Shown: positions 1 to 7,898, counted from the first letter of the stretch. The stretch is DNA of 64,000 nt from Cytobacillus eiseniae (GCF_017874625.1 NZ_JAGIKZ010000002.1:1-64000), one strand, 5' to 3'. Program-made: numbers and translations. The notes: generated from the letters alone by a model not told the origin.

Positions 1-46
1 GAATTACGTTCTACCCCGGCTACCGTAATAATAAAACCATATAAAA

Positions 47-83
47 AATGGTCAACCAGAAATATCTGGCTGACCTTATAATA
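47..83. terminator. Hairpin at window edge, possible terminator of an upstream gene
   Basis: The arms GGTCAACCAGA and TCTGGCTGACC form an 11-bp stem with one mismatch. It is flanked by a run of A on the left, which is a T tract on the minus strand, and by TTATAAT on the right. The gene it would serve probably lies outside the window. Confidence 0.4.
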
Positions 84-84
84 C

Positions 85-271
85 GAAGCGGAATTTATCC
101 GGTTAAATGCAAAATAAAGCTCTTTTTGGCGGAAATAAGCGGAACATTTCCGCTTATTTATTGAAAAATCCCCCGTTTTTGGGTTTTATAAGACAATAGG
201 CGGAAAATTTCCGCTTATTCGGGCTTTTTTTATTAATAATTACGAAATAGACGGAAATTTTCCGTCTATTT
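85..271. repeat. Cluster of four phased palindromes (family CGGAA..TTCCG), locus A
   Basis: Four imperfect to perfect palindromes are centred near 96, 146, 207 and 258, that is 50, 61 and 51 bases apart. The second has perfect 11-base arms (AATAAGCGGAA, 134-144 and 148-158). The fourth has perfect 13-base arms (AAATAGACGGAAA, 245-257 and 259-271) in which AGCGG has become GACGG on one side and CCGCT has become CCGTC on the other, so pairing is kept. Spacers contain smaller hairpins. Related clusters occur near 23.9 kb and 62.2 kb. Confidence 0.75.
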
Positions 272-397
272 CTCCGCCCGGATGCTCAACCTAATCCCCG
301 ACCGATTAGCACGAAGCATCTCGATCCTAGTCGAACGACTGACAATATATGGAGCCTTTTTTCATCTAAACGATCTTTCTTGTTCTCAACTTTAGCA

Positions 398-426
398 TTG
401 ACAACTCGGTTGAAAAATAATATAGT
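398..426 (+). promoter_or_regulatory. SigA-type promoter of the nhaC gene
   Basis: TTGACA (398-403), a 17-base spacer and TATAGT (421-426) make a near-consensus vegetative promoter. Transcription would start near 433, leaving a leader of about 100 bases before the antiporter start codon. Confidence 0.75.
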
Positions 427-435
427 AGCATCATG

Positions 436-474
436 TTATTTCGCTTTAACGCTAAAAAGCGTCTAAGTGAAATA
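436..474 (+). promoter_or_regulatory. Leader hairpin upstream of nhaC
   Basis: Outer arms ATTTCGCTT (438-446) and AAGTGAAAT (465-473) enclose inner arms ACGCT and AGCGT with an AAAA loop. There is no T tract, so it is not a plain terminator. It sits at the very start of the predicted transcript and could affect stability or respond to a signal; that role is inference. Confidence 0.4.
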
Positions 475-534
475 GATATGTTCGCAGATCAATAGAATGA
501 ATGCGGCGATTATCATACTAGGAGGACACACAAT

Positions 535-1917
535 ATGCAGCATGACCATTCTATTCTAAAAATGAAACCTATGGAAGCTCTTATGATTACTATTATTATT
601 TTTGGTGGGATCAGCTACGCCATTATTATTGCTGGTGTAGTTCCGCATGTTCCTATTGTATTAGCAATCATTTCATTGCTAGCTTATGGATTGATGAAGA
701 AAGTAGCAATTAAGGATTTAGAGGCAGGAATTATAGATGGAGCAAAGTCAGGTTTAGGTGCTGTCTTTATCTTTTTCTTTATTGGGATGTTAATTAGTAG
801 TTGGATGGCGAGTGGAACGATTCCAACATTTATTTATCTTGCTTTAGAAATGGTAGACGGTCGATTTTTCTATTGTATTGTATTTCTTGTCAGCTCTCTA
901 ATAGGCTTGAGCATCGGCAGTTCTTTGACAACGGCTGCTACCATTGGAATTGCTTTCATGAGTGTTGGATCTGCACTTGGATTATCCGAAGCAATCACTG
1001 CTGGAGCAGTAATTTCAGGTGCATTTTTTGGTGATAAAATGTCTCCATTATCAGATACGACGAATCTGGCATCAATGATTGTAAAGGTGGATATTTTTGA
1101 ACATATTAAAAATATGGCCTGGACGACTGTTCCAGCTTTCGTGATTACGATGATTATATTTGTGATCTTATCACCTAATGAAGCTTCCGCTAGTTTCTCA
1201 ACCATTACCTTATTAAAAGAAACACTAATAGAACTTGATTATGTACATTGGTATTCCCTCATTCCCTTTCTTTTATTAGTTATTCTAGCTATTAAAAGAA
1301 TATCAGCTATGATTACTCTTTCGGCAGGAGTAATAGCTGCGCTTATTATAGGTTTCTTTGTACAAAAGGATTTTGGAATCGAAGGGATGTTGAATCTTTT
1401 ATTTTCTGGCTTTCATTCAGCAAGTGGAGTCGAAGAAATTGATTCTCTATTGACTAGAGGAGGCATGGAGGGAATGATGTTTTCTATTTCATTAGTTCTA
1501 TTAGCCTTATCAATGGGTGGCCTATTATTTAAACTAGGAATTTTACCAGCTTTATTAGATGGTATGAAAGGGTATTTGAAAAATGTTCCTGCATTAATTG
1601 CCTCAACGGCAGGTACAGCGATTGGGATAAACGTCCTGCTTGGAGAGCAATATTTATCTATTTTGATCACGGGGAATGCCTATCAGTCATCGTATGACCA
1701 TGCAGGACTTGAACAAAAAAATTTATCAAGGGTATTGGAAGATGCGGGAACGGTCATTAATCCTTTAGTACCATGGAGTATTTGTGGTGTTTTCTTAACG
1801 AGTGTATTAGGTGTTGCAACGATTGATTATTTGCCATTCACCTTTTTCTGCTTATTATGTCCGTTATTGACAGTTATTTATGGAATGACAGGTTTTTCAA
1901 TTACGAAAAAGGTATAA
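535..1917 (+). CDS. nhaC: Na+/H+ antiporter, NhaC family
   Basis: This 460-residue polytopic membrane protein exchanges Na+ for H+ at the cytoplasmic membrane and helps with pH and salt tolerance. It has about 11-12 hydrophobic segments. The NhaC-type conserved stretch lies around residues 150-180, with GAFFGDKMSPLSDTTNLA as signature, and a second conserved loop is near 365-385 (GTAIGINVLLGEQYLS). Length fits the family. The ATG follows AGGAGGACACACAAT, an ideal ribosome binding site. The gene is monocistronic, between a SigA promoter and its own terminator. Substrate preference (Na+, or malate-lactate as in MleN relatives) cannot be told from sequence alone. Confidence 0.88.
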   Translation: MQHDHSILKMKPMEALMITIIIFGGISYAIIIAGVVPHVPIVLAIISLLAYGLMKKVAIKDLEAGIIDGAKSGLGAVFIFFFIGMLISSWMASGTIPTFIYLALEMVDGRFFYCIVFLVSSLIGLSIGSSLTTAATIGIAFMSVGSALGLSEAITAGAVISGAFFGDKMSPLSDTTNLASMIVKVDIFEHIKNMAWTTVPAFVITMIIFVILSPNEASASFSTITLLKETLIELDYVHWYSLIPFLLLVILAIKRISAMITLSAGVIAALIIGFFVQKDFGIEGMLNLLFSGFHSASGVEEIDSLLTRGGMEGMMFSISLVLLALSMGGLLFKLGILPALLDGMKGYLKNVPALIASTAGTAIGINVLLGEQYLSILITGNAYQSSYDHAGLEQKNLSRVLEDAGTVINPLVPWSICGVFLTSVLGVATIDYLPFTFFCLLCPLLTVIYGMTGFSITKKV

Positions 1918-1929
1918 AATAAAAATTTT

Positions 1930-1957
1930 CCGTTAATCGCTGATTAACGGTTTTTTT
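1930..1957 (+). terminator. Terminator of nhaC
   Basis: A perfect 9-bp stem CCGTTAATC/GATTAACGG with a three-base loop is followed by seven T residues. Confidence 0.9.
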
Positions 1958-2057
1958 ATGTAAATGGAGAAATAATAGTAATATTGAATCGGTAGGTGAC
2001 AATAATTAGATTGCATGGATACATTAGACCATAATTAGAGCAGTTGGTGATTTTCGG

Positions 2058-2534
2058 ATGAAGAGATTAAGTAAACTTGAGGCTGTTTTATGGAGTATCG
2101 CATTGCCGGGATTCAGCCAGTTATTATCAGGGCAATTTGTAAAGGGCGTGCTTTTTGTTATCCTTGAATTTATTATTAATATGTACAGTAACTTTAATAC
2201 AGCAATAATGTATAGTTTTTTAGGTGAAATTGATCACGCGATTGATGTGATTAATTTCCAATGGTTAATGTTTTACCCATGTCTTTATATGTTTGCAATG
2301 TGGGATGCCTATCGCGAGGCAATGCCAGAGGATGAGAAGTTGTCATTCCTCCCGTTTGCCTTTTCTGCTTATACAGTAACAGTAGGACTAATGTATTCCA
2401 CTAAATTAACTATTTTCGGTATTCTTTTCGGACCGATTTTTTTACCTATGCTTTTTGTTATCCCTGGATTGCTTATTGGCTTTTTTATTAGGTGGATTCT
2501 TCTTACAATAAAAAAGTCTCAATTGGTTAATTAA
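2058..2534 (+). CDS. Uncharacterised small integral membrane protein
   Basis: The 158-residue product has about four hydrophobic segments (roughly 10-40, 62-85, 100-120 and 125-152) and a short basic C-terminus. The N-terminal stretch LWSIALPGFSQLLSGQ resembles the P-G-x-G/S-Q-x-x-x-G pattern at the start of TM2/DUF5683-like Bacillus membrane proteins, but I cannot assign a function. GGTGAT lies at usable distance before the ATG. It stands alone between nhaC and sigI, on the same strand as both. Confidence 0.65.
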   Translation: MKRLSKLEAVLWSIALPGFSQLLSGQFVKGVLFVILEFIINMYSNFNTAIMYSFLGEIDHAIDVINFQWLMFYPCLYMFAMWDAYREAMPEDEKLSFLPFAFSAYTVTVGLMYSTKLTIFGILFGPIFLPMLFVIPGLLIGFFIRWILLTIKKSQLVN

Positions 2535-2696
2535 ATATATTGTTTTTATTACCCCCAATCCCACAAAGATCATTACGTACATTTGTAATGAATAAGAAAT
2601 ATTTCAGCCTCTTTATTTCAATTATATTACACGAATCCTTGTCCGATTTTAAAGGGAAATCGTATGATATAATATTTTGAATGAAGAGGTGAGGCT

Positions 2697-3443
2697 ATGC
2701 TTAGTATGCTGTTCATGGCAAAAAAACAAAAAAAATCACTAGAAGAAACGGTTCTTTTAATACAGCAGGGTGATGATCAATTACTTAATGAATTGATTCA
2801 ATCATATAAGCCATTTATTGCGAAGACCGTTTCGTCTGTTTGTAAGAGATATATTCATGAATCTGATGATGAATTTAGCATTGGTCTCATTGCATTTAAT
2901 GAAGCGATTCAAAAATATAATTCAGATAAAGGAAATTCATTAATTAGCTTTTCAGAAATTCTTATTAAAAGACGGGTCATTGACTATATTCGTACACAAG
3001 TAAAATATCAAAACATAAAAAGAACGATTGATCATGATCTTAACGAGGATGATCAATCAGGCAAAGCGATTGAAAATGACCTTTCCATTGATGCTTTTAG
3101 AAAAATGACAGAAGAAGAACGAAGAAGAGAAGAAATTATTCAATTTACGAAAATTCTGCAAAAATTTGATCTTAGCTTTCAGGACTTACTTGAACAGTCC
3201 CCTAAGCATGCAGATGCAAGAAGGAATGCAATGCTAGTAGCTAGTAAGCTTGTAGAAAATGAGAAACTTAAAGAGAGTTTAATAGAAAAAGGGAAACTTC
3301 CAATTAAACAGCTTGAAAAGGAAGTATCCATTAGTCGAAAGACAATTGAGAGAAATCGAAAATATATCATTGCTATTTCACTTATTTTAATAGGTGATTA
3401 CGTGTATCTTAAAGATTATATAAAAGGGGTGTTGAAAACATGA
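2697..3443 (+). CDS. sigI: RNA polymerase sigma factor SigI
   Basis: SigI directs RNA polymerase to a small heat- and envelope-stress regulon. The 248-residue protein has the Sigma70 region 2 core near residues 55-110 (DEFSIGLIAFNEAIQKY and RVIDYIR), a charged linker, and a SigI-specific C-terminal helix-turn-helix near 200-225 (ISRKTIERNRKYIIA). ATGs at codons 1, 4 and 7 are all possible; GAGGTGAGG just upstream favours the first or second. It overlaps rsgI by four bases (ATGA), so the sigma factor and its anti-sigma factor are translationally coupled, as in B. subtilis. Confidence 0.93.
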   Translation: MLSMLFMAKKQKKSLEETVLLIQQGDDQLLNELIQSYKPFIAKTVSSVCKRYIHESDDEFSIGLIAFNEAIQKYNSDKGNSLISFSEILIKRRVIDYIRTQVKYQNIKRTIDHDLNEDDQSGKAIENDLSIDAFRKMTEEERRREEIIQFTKILQKFDLSFQDLLEQSPKHADARRNAMLVASKLVENEKLKESLIEKGKLPIKQLEKEVSISRKTIERNRKYIIAISLILIGDYVYLKDYIKGVLKT

Positions 3444-4582
3444 AAACAGGAATCATAATGGAAGTGGATGACCGGTTTTTAACAGTTTTAACCCCAGAAG
3501 GAGAATTTCTTCGCGCGAATAATCATCATAATCAATTTCAAATTGGCGAAGAAATTGAATTTATCCCGATTGAATTAGATAATCCAAAGAAATCATTTTC
3601 TTCCTTATTTACTATGAATATGAAGTGGAAAGCAGCACTTTCAGTGGCGATTATGCTTTTAATTGCCTTTGTGGTCGTTAGTCCACTATCTAGCAATAAT
3701 AAAGTGTATGCCTATTTATCGATAGATGTGAACCCTAGTATTGAAATTGGGATAAATGAACAATTCGAAGTAATTGAAATTTCTTCTTTTAATGATGAGG
3801 GAGAACAAATCATCAATCAATTAAACGGATGGAAAAAGAAAAATATTCATGTCTTAACAAATGATATTCTTCAGGAGATGAAAGTACAGGGGTATATTAA
3901 GGACAGTCAAGAAATAATAATAGCCACTGTATATAAAGAAGCACAATCGAAAAAGGACCCTCGTTTGGAACAAGAATTAAATGAAGTAAAGAATATCATT
4001 AATCAGGAAAACCTTGAATTGAAAATGGTAGAAGGATCTTCAGAAGAACGCGTAAAAGCAAAAGAAGAAGGTCTAACAATAGGTATATATAAGGAACAGA
4101 AACAAATTCAAACACAGAAGTCTGTCCCAAAAGAAAAAGAGAATCTAATCGTAAATGAGCAAAAATCAGAGTTGAAAGATACAGAAAAAAGAAATTCAAC
4201 CCAAAATGATGTAAAGAAGTCTCCAAGTCAACAAAAAAGAAATCCAGCAACTCGAGTTGAAAAAGATTTGAATCGAGAGGACAAAAATGAGCTAAAGAAG
4301 ATCCCATCAGCTCAAGAGAAGAAAAAGATTGATCGAGAAAGACCACATAATCATGAGAAGAAAAATGAAAACCGGGAAAACCATATTAAAAAGGATCAAA
4401 AACAGGATGATCGATGGAAACAGAGAAAAAATGATGGAAAAGATCAAAAACAATATCATAAAGAGCGAACCACTCAAAAGCATAAAGAAGGAAGAGAAAA
4501 TAAACAAAAACAGAAAAATGATAAAAATAATGGTCAAAAGCATAGAGATAATCGTCATAAGCAAAATGAGCAGAAGAGATGA
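3440..4582 (+). CDS. rsgI: Anti-sigma-I factor RsgI with long charged tail
   Basis: RsgI is a membrane-spanning inhibitor of SigI. The cytosolic RsgI N-terminal domain covers about residues 1-55, a single membrane span about 63-84, and the outside juxtamembrane domain starts with YLSIDVNPSIEIGI, the DVNPS motif at 96-100 being typical of the family. From about residue 215 to 380 the sequence is low-complexity, rich in K, N, Q, E, R and H and strongly basic, without recognisable folds. The outer domain could sense envelope state, and the basic tail might bind anionic wall polymers (inference). It is the second gene of the sigI operon. Confidence 0.92.
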   Translation: MKTGIIMEVDDRFLTVLTPEGEFLRANNHHNQFQIGEEIEFIPIELDNPKKSFSSLFTMNMKWKAALSVAIMLLIAFVVVSPLSSNNKVYAYLSIDVNPSIEIGINEQFEVIEISSFNDEGEQIINQLNGWKKKNIHVLTNDILQEMKVQGYIKDSQEIIIATVYKEAQSKKDPRLEQELNEVKNIINQENLELKMVEGSSEERVKAKEEGLTIGIYKEQKQIQTQKSVPKEKENLIVNEQKSELKDTEKRNSTQNDVKKSPSQQKRNPATRVEKDLNREDKNELKKIPSAQEKKKIDRERPHNHEKKNENRENHIKKDQKQDDRWKQRKNDGKDQKQYHKERTTQKHKEGRENKQKQKNDKNNGQKHRDNRHKQNEQKR

Positions 4583-4593
4583 GTAAGAATGAG

Positions 4594-4620
4594 AAAGTCC
4601 GGAGAAATCCGGACTTTTTT
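4594..4620 (+). terminator. Terminator of sigI-rsgI
   Basis: A 9-bp perfect stem AAAGTCCGG/CCGGACTTT with a six-base loop runs into a T tract. Confidence 0.9.
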
Positions 4621-4636
4621 CCATGTTTATTTAGTT

Positions 4637-4837
4637 TTAAGGGTTTTGTTTTCCCGCCATTTGTGCCTGTGCTTGCTGTACTAGCCTTTTTGTAATTTCG
4701 CCCCCAACTGAGCCATTAGCACGGGAGACTGTATCAGAGCCTAAGTTTACCCCAAACTCCTGGGCAATTTCATATTTTACTTGATCTAAATATTGTTCTA
4801 TACCAGGAACTAATAATTTATTGCTGCTTCGTGCCAT
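4637..4837 (-). CDS. sspD: Alpha/beta-type small acid-soluble spore protein
   Basis: This 66-residue protein belongs to the alpha/beta SASPs, which coat and protect DNA in the dormant spore and are degraded at germination. It shows the family hallmarks: [11 protein letters not shown], the germination-protease site in YEIAQEFGV, and [28 protein letters not shown] precedes the ATG. Its place directly after rsgI is that of sspD in B. subtilis, so that symbol is used; expression is presumably from SigG in the forespore. Confidence 0.92.
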   Translation of the reverse strand: MARSSNKLLVPGIEQYLDQVKYEIAQEFGVNLGSDTVSRANGSVGGEITKRLVQQAQAQMAGKQNP

Positions 4838-5028
4838 TGTTTTTCCACTCCTTTAATTTACTCTTACAGAGTTTGCTTTTCTCTGTACATGTATTATTGG
4901 CAAATTTCCTTTAATTATTGATGGGAAATTTACGAAAATTATTATTAGTTTTAAATTAGAATGACTCTTGAACATTTTGTGAAAATCTAATCCTCTTTAT
5001 GAACAAATTTTTAAAATCACAAACGCTA

Positions 5029-5071
5029 TGTGATATTACGCACTATTCGTCATATAACCTTCACCTATAAT
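5029..5071 (+). promoter_or_regulatory. Candidate Fnr-activated promoter of the haem-copper reductase operon
   Basis: TATAAT at 5066-5071 has no good -35 hexamer. TGTGATATTACGCACT starts at 5029, with a perfect left half TGTGA and a weaker right half against TGTGA-N6-TCACA. Its centre (about 5036.5) would be near -41.5 from the predicted start, the usual position for Fnr-type activators. TTTTGTGAAAAT at 4975-4986 resembles a ResD-type box. Both assignments are inference from motif and spacing. Confidence 0.4.
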
Positions 5072-5106
5072 GAGAACAGATATCAAACAAGGAGGGGATT
5101 AGTTCT

Positions 5107-5259
5107 ATGGAAACAAAGGTCAATAAATCAAATACAGAAGTCGTTTCAGCAACAGAAGAAGAAACAACAAAAGGCACTATGTTTTCTTTAGGTATAGTAG
5201 GATTGGTCATTCTTATCACATATATAGTTCTATACGGACTATTTATGGCTAGATTTTAG
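5107..5259 (+). CDS. Haem-copper reductase small subunit (subunit IIa type)
   Basis: This 50-residue protein has a charged N-terminal tail rich in Glu, Thr and Lys and one C-terminal membrane helix (MFSLGIVGLVILITYIVLYG), ending in MARF. That matches the single-helix subunit IIa of ba3-type (B-family) haem-copper oxidases such as that of Thermus thermophilus. It sits 12 bases before subunit II and opens the operon; AAGGAGGGGATTAGTTCT precedes the ATG. It supplies the extra helix that the short subunit II of this family lacks. Confidence 0.75.
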   Translation: METKVNKSNTEVVSATEEETTKGTMFSLGIVGLVILITYIVLYGLFMARF

Positions 5260-5271
5260 GAGGGGAAAAAT

Positions 5272-5733
5272 ATGCATCGTTCTGAGAAAGTTTGGTTAAC
5301 ATTAAGTTTCGGTATGATTATGGCATTCATGATTTTTGCTGGGTATCAGACATTTGCTTTAGAAATGGGACCACCAAGTCATGGCGAAAGAATAGATCCA
5401 CAAAAAGTAGATGAAACAGCACCATTTAATGAACCTGGTGTAAAACAAATTGGAGAAAATGAATATGAAGTAGTTATGACATTACAAATATTTAGCTTTA
5501 CTCCAAGTGATATTGAAATTCCTGCAGGATCAACTGTACATTTCACATTAACATCTAAAGATGTGGTTCACGGATTCCAAGTGGCAGAAACAAATATTAA
5601 TGCAATGGTTATGCCAGGATACGTACAAAAAATCACACAAAAATTTGACAAAGCTGGCGAATATTTAGTGCTTTGTAATGAATATTGTGGAGCTGGTCAC
5701 CAATTGATGGGGACTACTATTACAGTTAAATAA
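5272..5733 (+). CDS. Haem-copper reductase subunit II with CuA site
   Basis: Subunit II takes electrons at the outer face through a binuclear CuA centre and passes them to subunit I. The 153-residue product has one N-terminal membrane anchor (about 8-28) followed by a cupredoxin domain. CuA ligands are visible: His in KDVVHGFQV and the C-terminal CNEYCGAGHQLM, which supplies two Cys, one His, one Met and the Glu backbone. Short length and single anchor are typical of the ba3/B-family and of the related CuA nitric oxide reductases. It is 14 bases upstream of subunit I. Confidence 0.9.
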   Translation: MHRSEKVWLTLSFGMIMAFMIFAGYQTFALEMGPPSHGERIDPQKVDETAPFNEPGVKQIGENEYEVVMTLQIFSFTPSDIEIPAGSTVHFTLTSKDVVHGFQVAETNINAMVMPGYVQKITQKFDKAGEYLVLCNEYCGAGHQLMGTTITVK

Positions 5734-5747
5734 GGGGGGAAGCTAGA

Positions 5748-7442
5748 ATGGAATCAGTCATCGCACAAAACACAAATACATCTTTAAAAGAAAAAACAAA
5801 TAAAGTTCTTGGTGTAAATCTGCAAGATGCCAAATTATCGAAATCGTACTTATCTGTAGCATTTATTGCATTACTAATTGGCGCCACTTTAGGATTACTA
5901 CAAGGATTAAACCGTGCAGGATTACTCGAATTACCAGCATGGCTTAACTACTATCAAGTTCTTACAGCTCATGGATTACTATTAGTAGTAGTATTTTCAG
6001 CTACCTTTACAATTGGATATTTCTATGCAGGTATGTCCCATACTTTAGGAGGACTTCTTCCGAAAGTTAGAACAATGGCATGGATTGGTTTTTGGCTTAA
6101 AATAATCGGTGTAGTATTAGTTGTGATTCCGATTTTAATGAATGAAGCTTCTGTTATGTATACATTCTATCCACCGATGGCAGCACATCCAGTATTCTAC
6201 TTTGGTTTAGTACTTGTAGTTCTTGGTGTATGGATGGCCTGTTTTGGAGGATTCATTCAAGTAGCTAATTGGAGAAAAAATCATAAAGGTCAACATCTTC
6301 CAATCTTCTCATTCTTTGCTACTGGAGTATTTATTCTCCTAGTTGGCGGAACTGCATTTGTTGCAGTCGAAGTAATTTTCATGATCATCCCTTGGTCACT
6401 TGGCTGGGTTGATACAATTAACGTTATGGTTGCTCGTACACTATTCTGGGCATTTGGTCATACAGCAGTTAACATTTGGTATTTAACAGCAGTTTCTGCA
6501 TGGTATGTAATCGTACCGAAGATCATCGGCGGAAATCGCTGGAGTGACGTTTTAACTCGTGTCGTTGTAATTGCTTTAGTTATCATGAATATTACTGGTG
6601 GATTCCATCACCAAATCGTTGACCCTGGTATTTCATTATCAGTTAAATACATGCACGTATTCATGAGTTTAGCGATTGGATTCCCATCATTGATGACAGC
6701 TTATGCGTTATTCGCAGTATTTGAAAAAACAGCTAGAAAAAAAGGTGGAAAAGGCTTAATCGGCTGGTTTAAAACATTACCTTGGGGCGATGTTCGTTTC
6801 CTAGCACCATTTATCGCAATGGCAGCATTTATTCCAGCAGGTGCAGGTGGTATTGCTCAAACTACTAACCAATTAAACCAAGTTGTTCATAACTCACTTT
6901 GGGTTGTTGGTCACTTCCACTTAACATTAGGTATGTCTGTAGCTATGACATTCTTTGGTATTAGTTACTGGTTAGTTCCACATTTATCAAAACGTGTATT
7001 AACGAAAGGCATGAACCAATTCGGTGTTGTAACAACAATCATCTGGACAATTGGTATGATTACAATGTCAGGTGCAATGCACACAGTAGGTCTATTTGGG
7101 TCACCACGTAGAACGTCATACTCAACATATTTTGATAATGCAACAGCATTAAGCTGGGATCCATATTTAATCTTCCTAGCTATCGGTGGTACAATGCTTA
7201 TGGTTGCTGCAATCATGCAAGTATATTCAGTATTTAACTTAATGTTCTTTGCTCCTAAAGGTGAAACTGAATTCCCGATTGCAGAAGAAGAAAAAGGAGC
7301 TTCAAAAACTCCATATTGGACAGAACGTTGGGGCGTTTGGGTAGTACTAATGATAATCGTTGTCGCAATGGCTTACGTCATACCGTTAACAGACTTTATC
7401 GTCAATGCACCACCAGGATCCCCACCATTCAAAACTTGGTAA
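5748..7442 (+). CDS. Haem-copper reductase subunit I, B-family-like, lacking the catalytic Tyr (possible CuA-type NO reductase)
   Basis: The 564-residue, about 13-helix catalytic subunit aligns from end to end with Thermus ba3 subunit I as I remember it. All metal ligands are present: His75 and His391 (low-spin haem), His389 (active-site haem), and His238, His287 and His288 (CuB). In ba3 oxidases a Tyr four residues after the CuB His is cross-linked to it and needed for O2 cleavage. Here the motif is GHTAVNIWYL, with Asn242 at that position. Two K-pathway positions also differ (Val for Tyr244, Val for Ser309, Thermus numbering). This suggests NO reduction as in the CuA-NOR of Bacillus azotoformans. 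Automated annotation will probably say cytochrome c oxidase. GGGGGGAAGCTAGA precedes the ATG. Confidence 0.88.
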   Translation: MESVIAQNTNTSLKEKTNKVLGVNLQDAKLSKSYLSVAFIALLIGATLGLLQGLNRAGLLELPAWLNYYQVLTAHGLLLVVVFSATFTIGYFYAGMSHTLGGLLPKVRTMAWIGFWLKIIGVVLVVIPILMNEASVMYTFYPPMAAHPVFYFGLVLVVLGVWMACFGGFIQVANWRKNHKGQHLPIFSFFATGVFILLVGGTAFVAVEVIFMIIPWSLGWVDTINVMVARTLFWAFGHTAVNIWYLTAVSAWYVIVPKIIGGNRWSDVLTRVVVIALVIMNITGGFHHQIVDPGISLSVKYMHVFMSLAIGFPSLMTAYALFAVFEKTARKKGGKGLIGWFKTLPWGDVRFLAPFIAMAAFIPAGAGGIAQTTNQLNQVVHNSLWVVGHFHLTLGMSVAMTFFGISYWLVPHLSKRVLTKGMNQFGVVTTIIWTIGMITMSGAMHTVGLFGSPRRTSYSTYFDNATALSWDPYLIFLAIGGTMLMVAAIMQVYSVFNLMFFAPKGETEFPIAEEEKGASKTPYWTERWGVWVVLMIIVVAMAYVIPLTDFIVNAPPGSPPFKTW

Positions 7443-7843
7443 AAAGAAAAGCGGAGGCGCCTTGTTAGGGGCGACAAGCATAAGACGGGCTGGATGGAAG
7501 GATGTACTTTAACCTTCAAGCCAGTACGGCTTATGACTCGAGCCCCTAGGTGCTGGAGCTGGACAAAGAAAAGCGGAAACGGCTTGTTCAGATCCGACAA
7601 GCATAAGATGGATCGGATGGAAGGTTGTACTTTAACCTTCTAGCCGATACAGCTTATGACTCGAGGGTCTAGCCGCTGGAGCTGGACAAAGAAAAGTGGA
7701 AGCGCCTTGTTCAGGGGCGACAAGCATAAGACGGGCTGGATGGAAGGATGTACTTTAACCTTCAAGCCAGTACGGCTTATGACTCGAGCCCCTAGGCGCT
7801 GTAGCTGGACAAAGAAAAGCGGAAACGGCTTGCTTGGATCCGA
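7443..7843. repeat. Array of three and a part structured repeats, about 122 bp each
   Basis: Copies lie at 7443-7564, 7565-7687 and 7688-7810, with a truncated fourth at 7811-7843. Each starts AAAGAAAAG and ends GGAGCTGGAC or close to it, and folds into one long imperfect hairpin closed by GCGCC/GGCGC-type arms around GTACTTTAACC. Copies 1 and 3 are nearly identical; copy 2 differs in both arms so that pairing is kept (AGGGGC/GCCCCT becomes AGATCC/GGGTCT), and partial copy 4 resembles copy 2. I recall similar elements scattered in Bacillaceae genomes but know no firm name. The array starts right at the stop codon of subunit I. Confidence 0.9.
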
Positions 7844-7867
7844 ATAATATTGTTCTTTCAAAAAAGG

Positions 7868-7898
7868 AGATAGCTCGATATATTGGGCTATCTCTTTA
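7868..7898 (+). terminator. Terminator-like hairpin after the repeat array
   Basis: An 8-bp perfect stem GAGATAGC/GCTATCTC (7868-7875 and 7888-7895) is followed by a short TTTA. It could end read-through from the reductase operon before the Sco gene. Confidence 0.6.

Noticed and set aside
3999-4624. Long antisense and alternative-frame open frames over the rsgI tail
   Set aside because: The A-rich codons of the Lys/Asn/Gln tail remove stops from the other frames; no start signals and low-complexity products.
5017-5033. TCACA-N7-TGTGA inverted repeat in the reductase promoter
   Set aside because: Half-sites are in the wrong order for an Fnr/Crp box and the spacer is seven, so it was not used as evidence; the overlapping TGTGATATTACGCACT reading was preferred.
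7373-7861. Three overlapping open frames (7373-7600 minus, 7640-7861 minus, 7656-7847 plus) of 73-75 or 63 codons
   Set aside because: They are reading frames through the hairpin repeat array; they repeat the same peptide words in each copy and have no ribosome sites.
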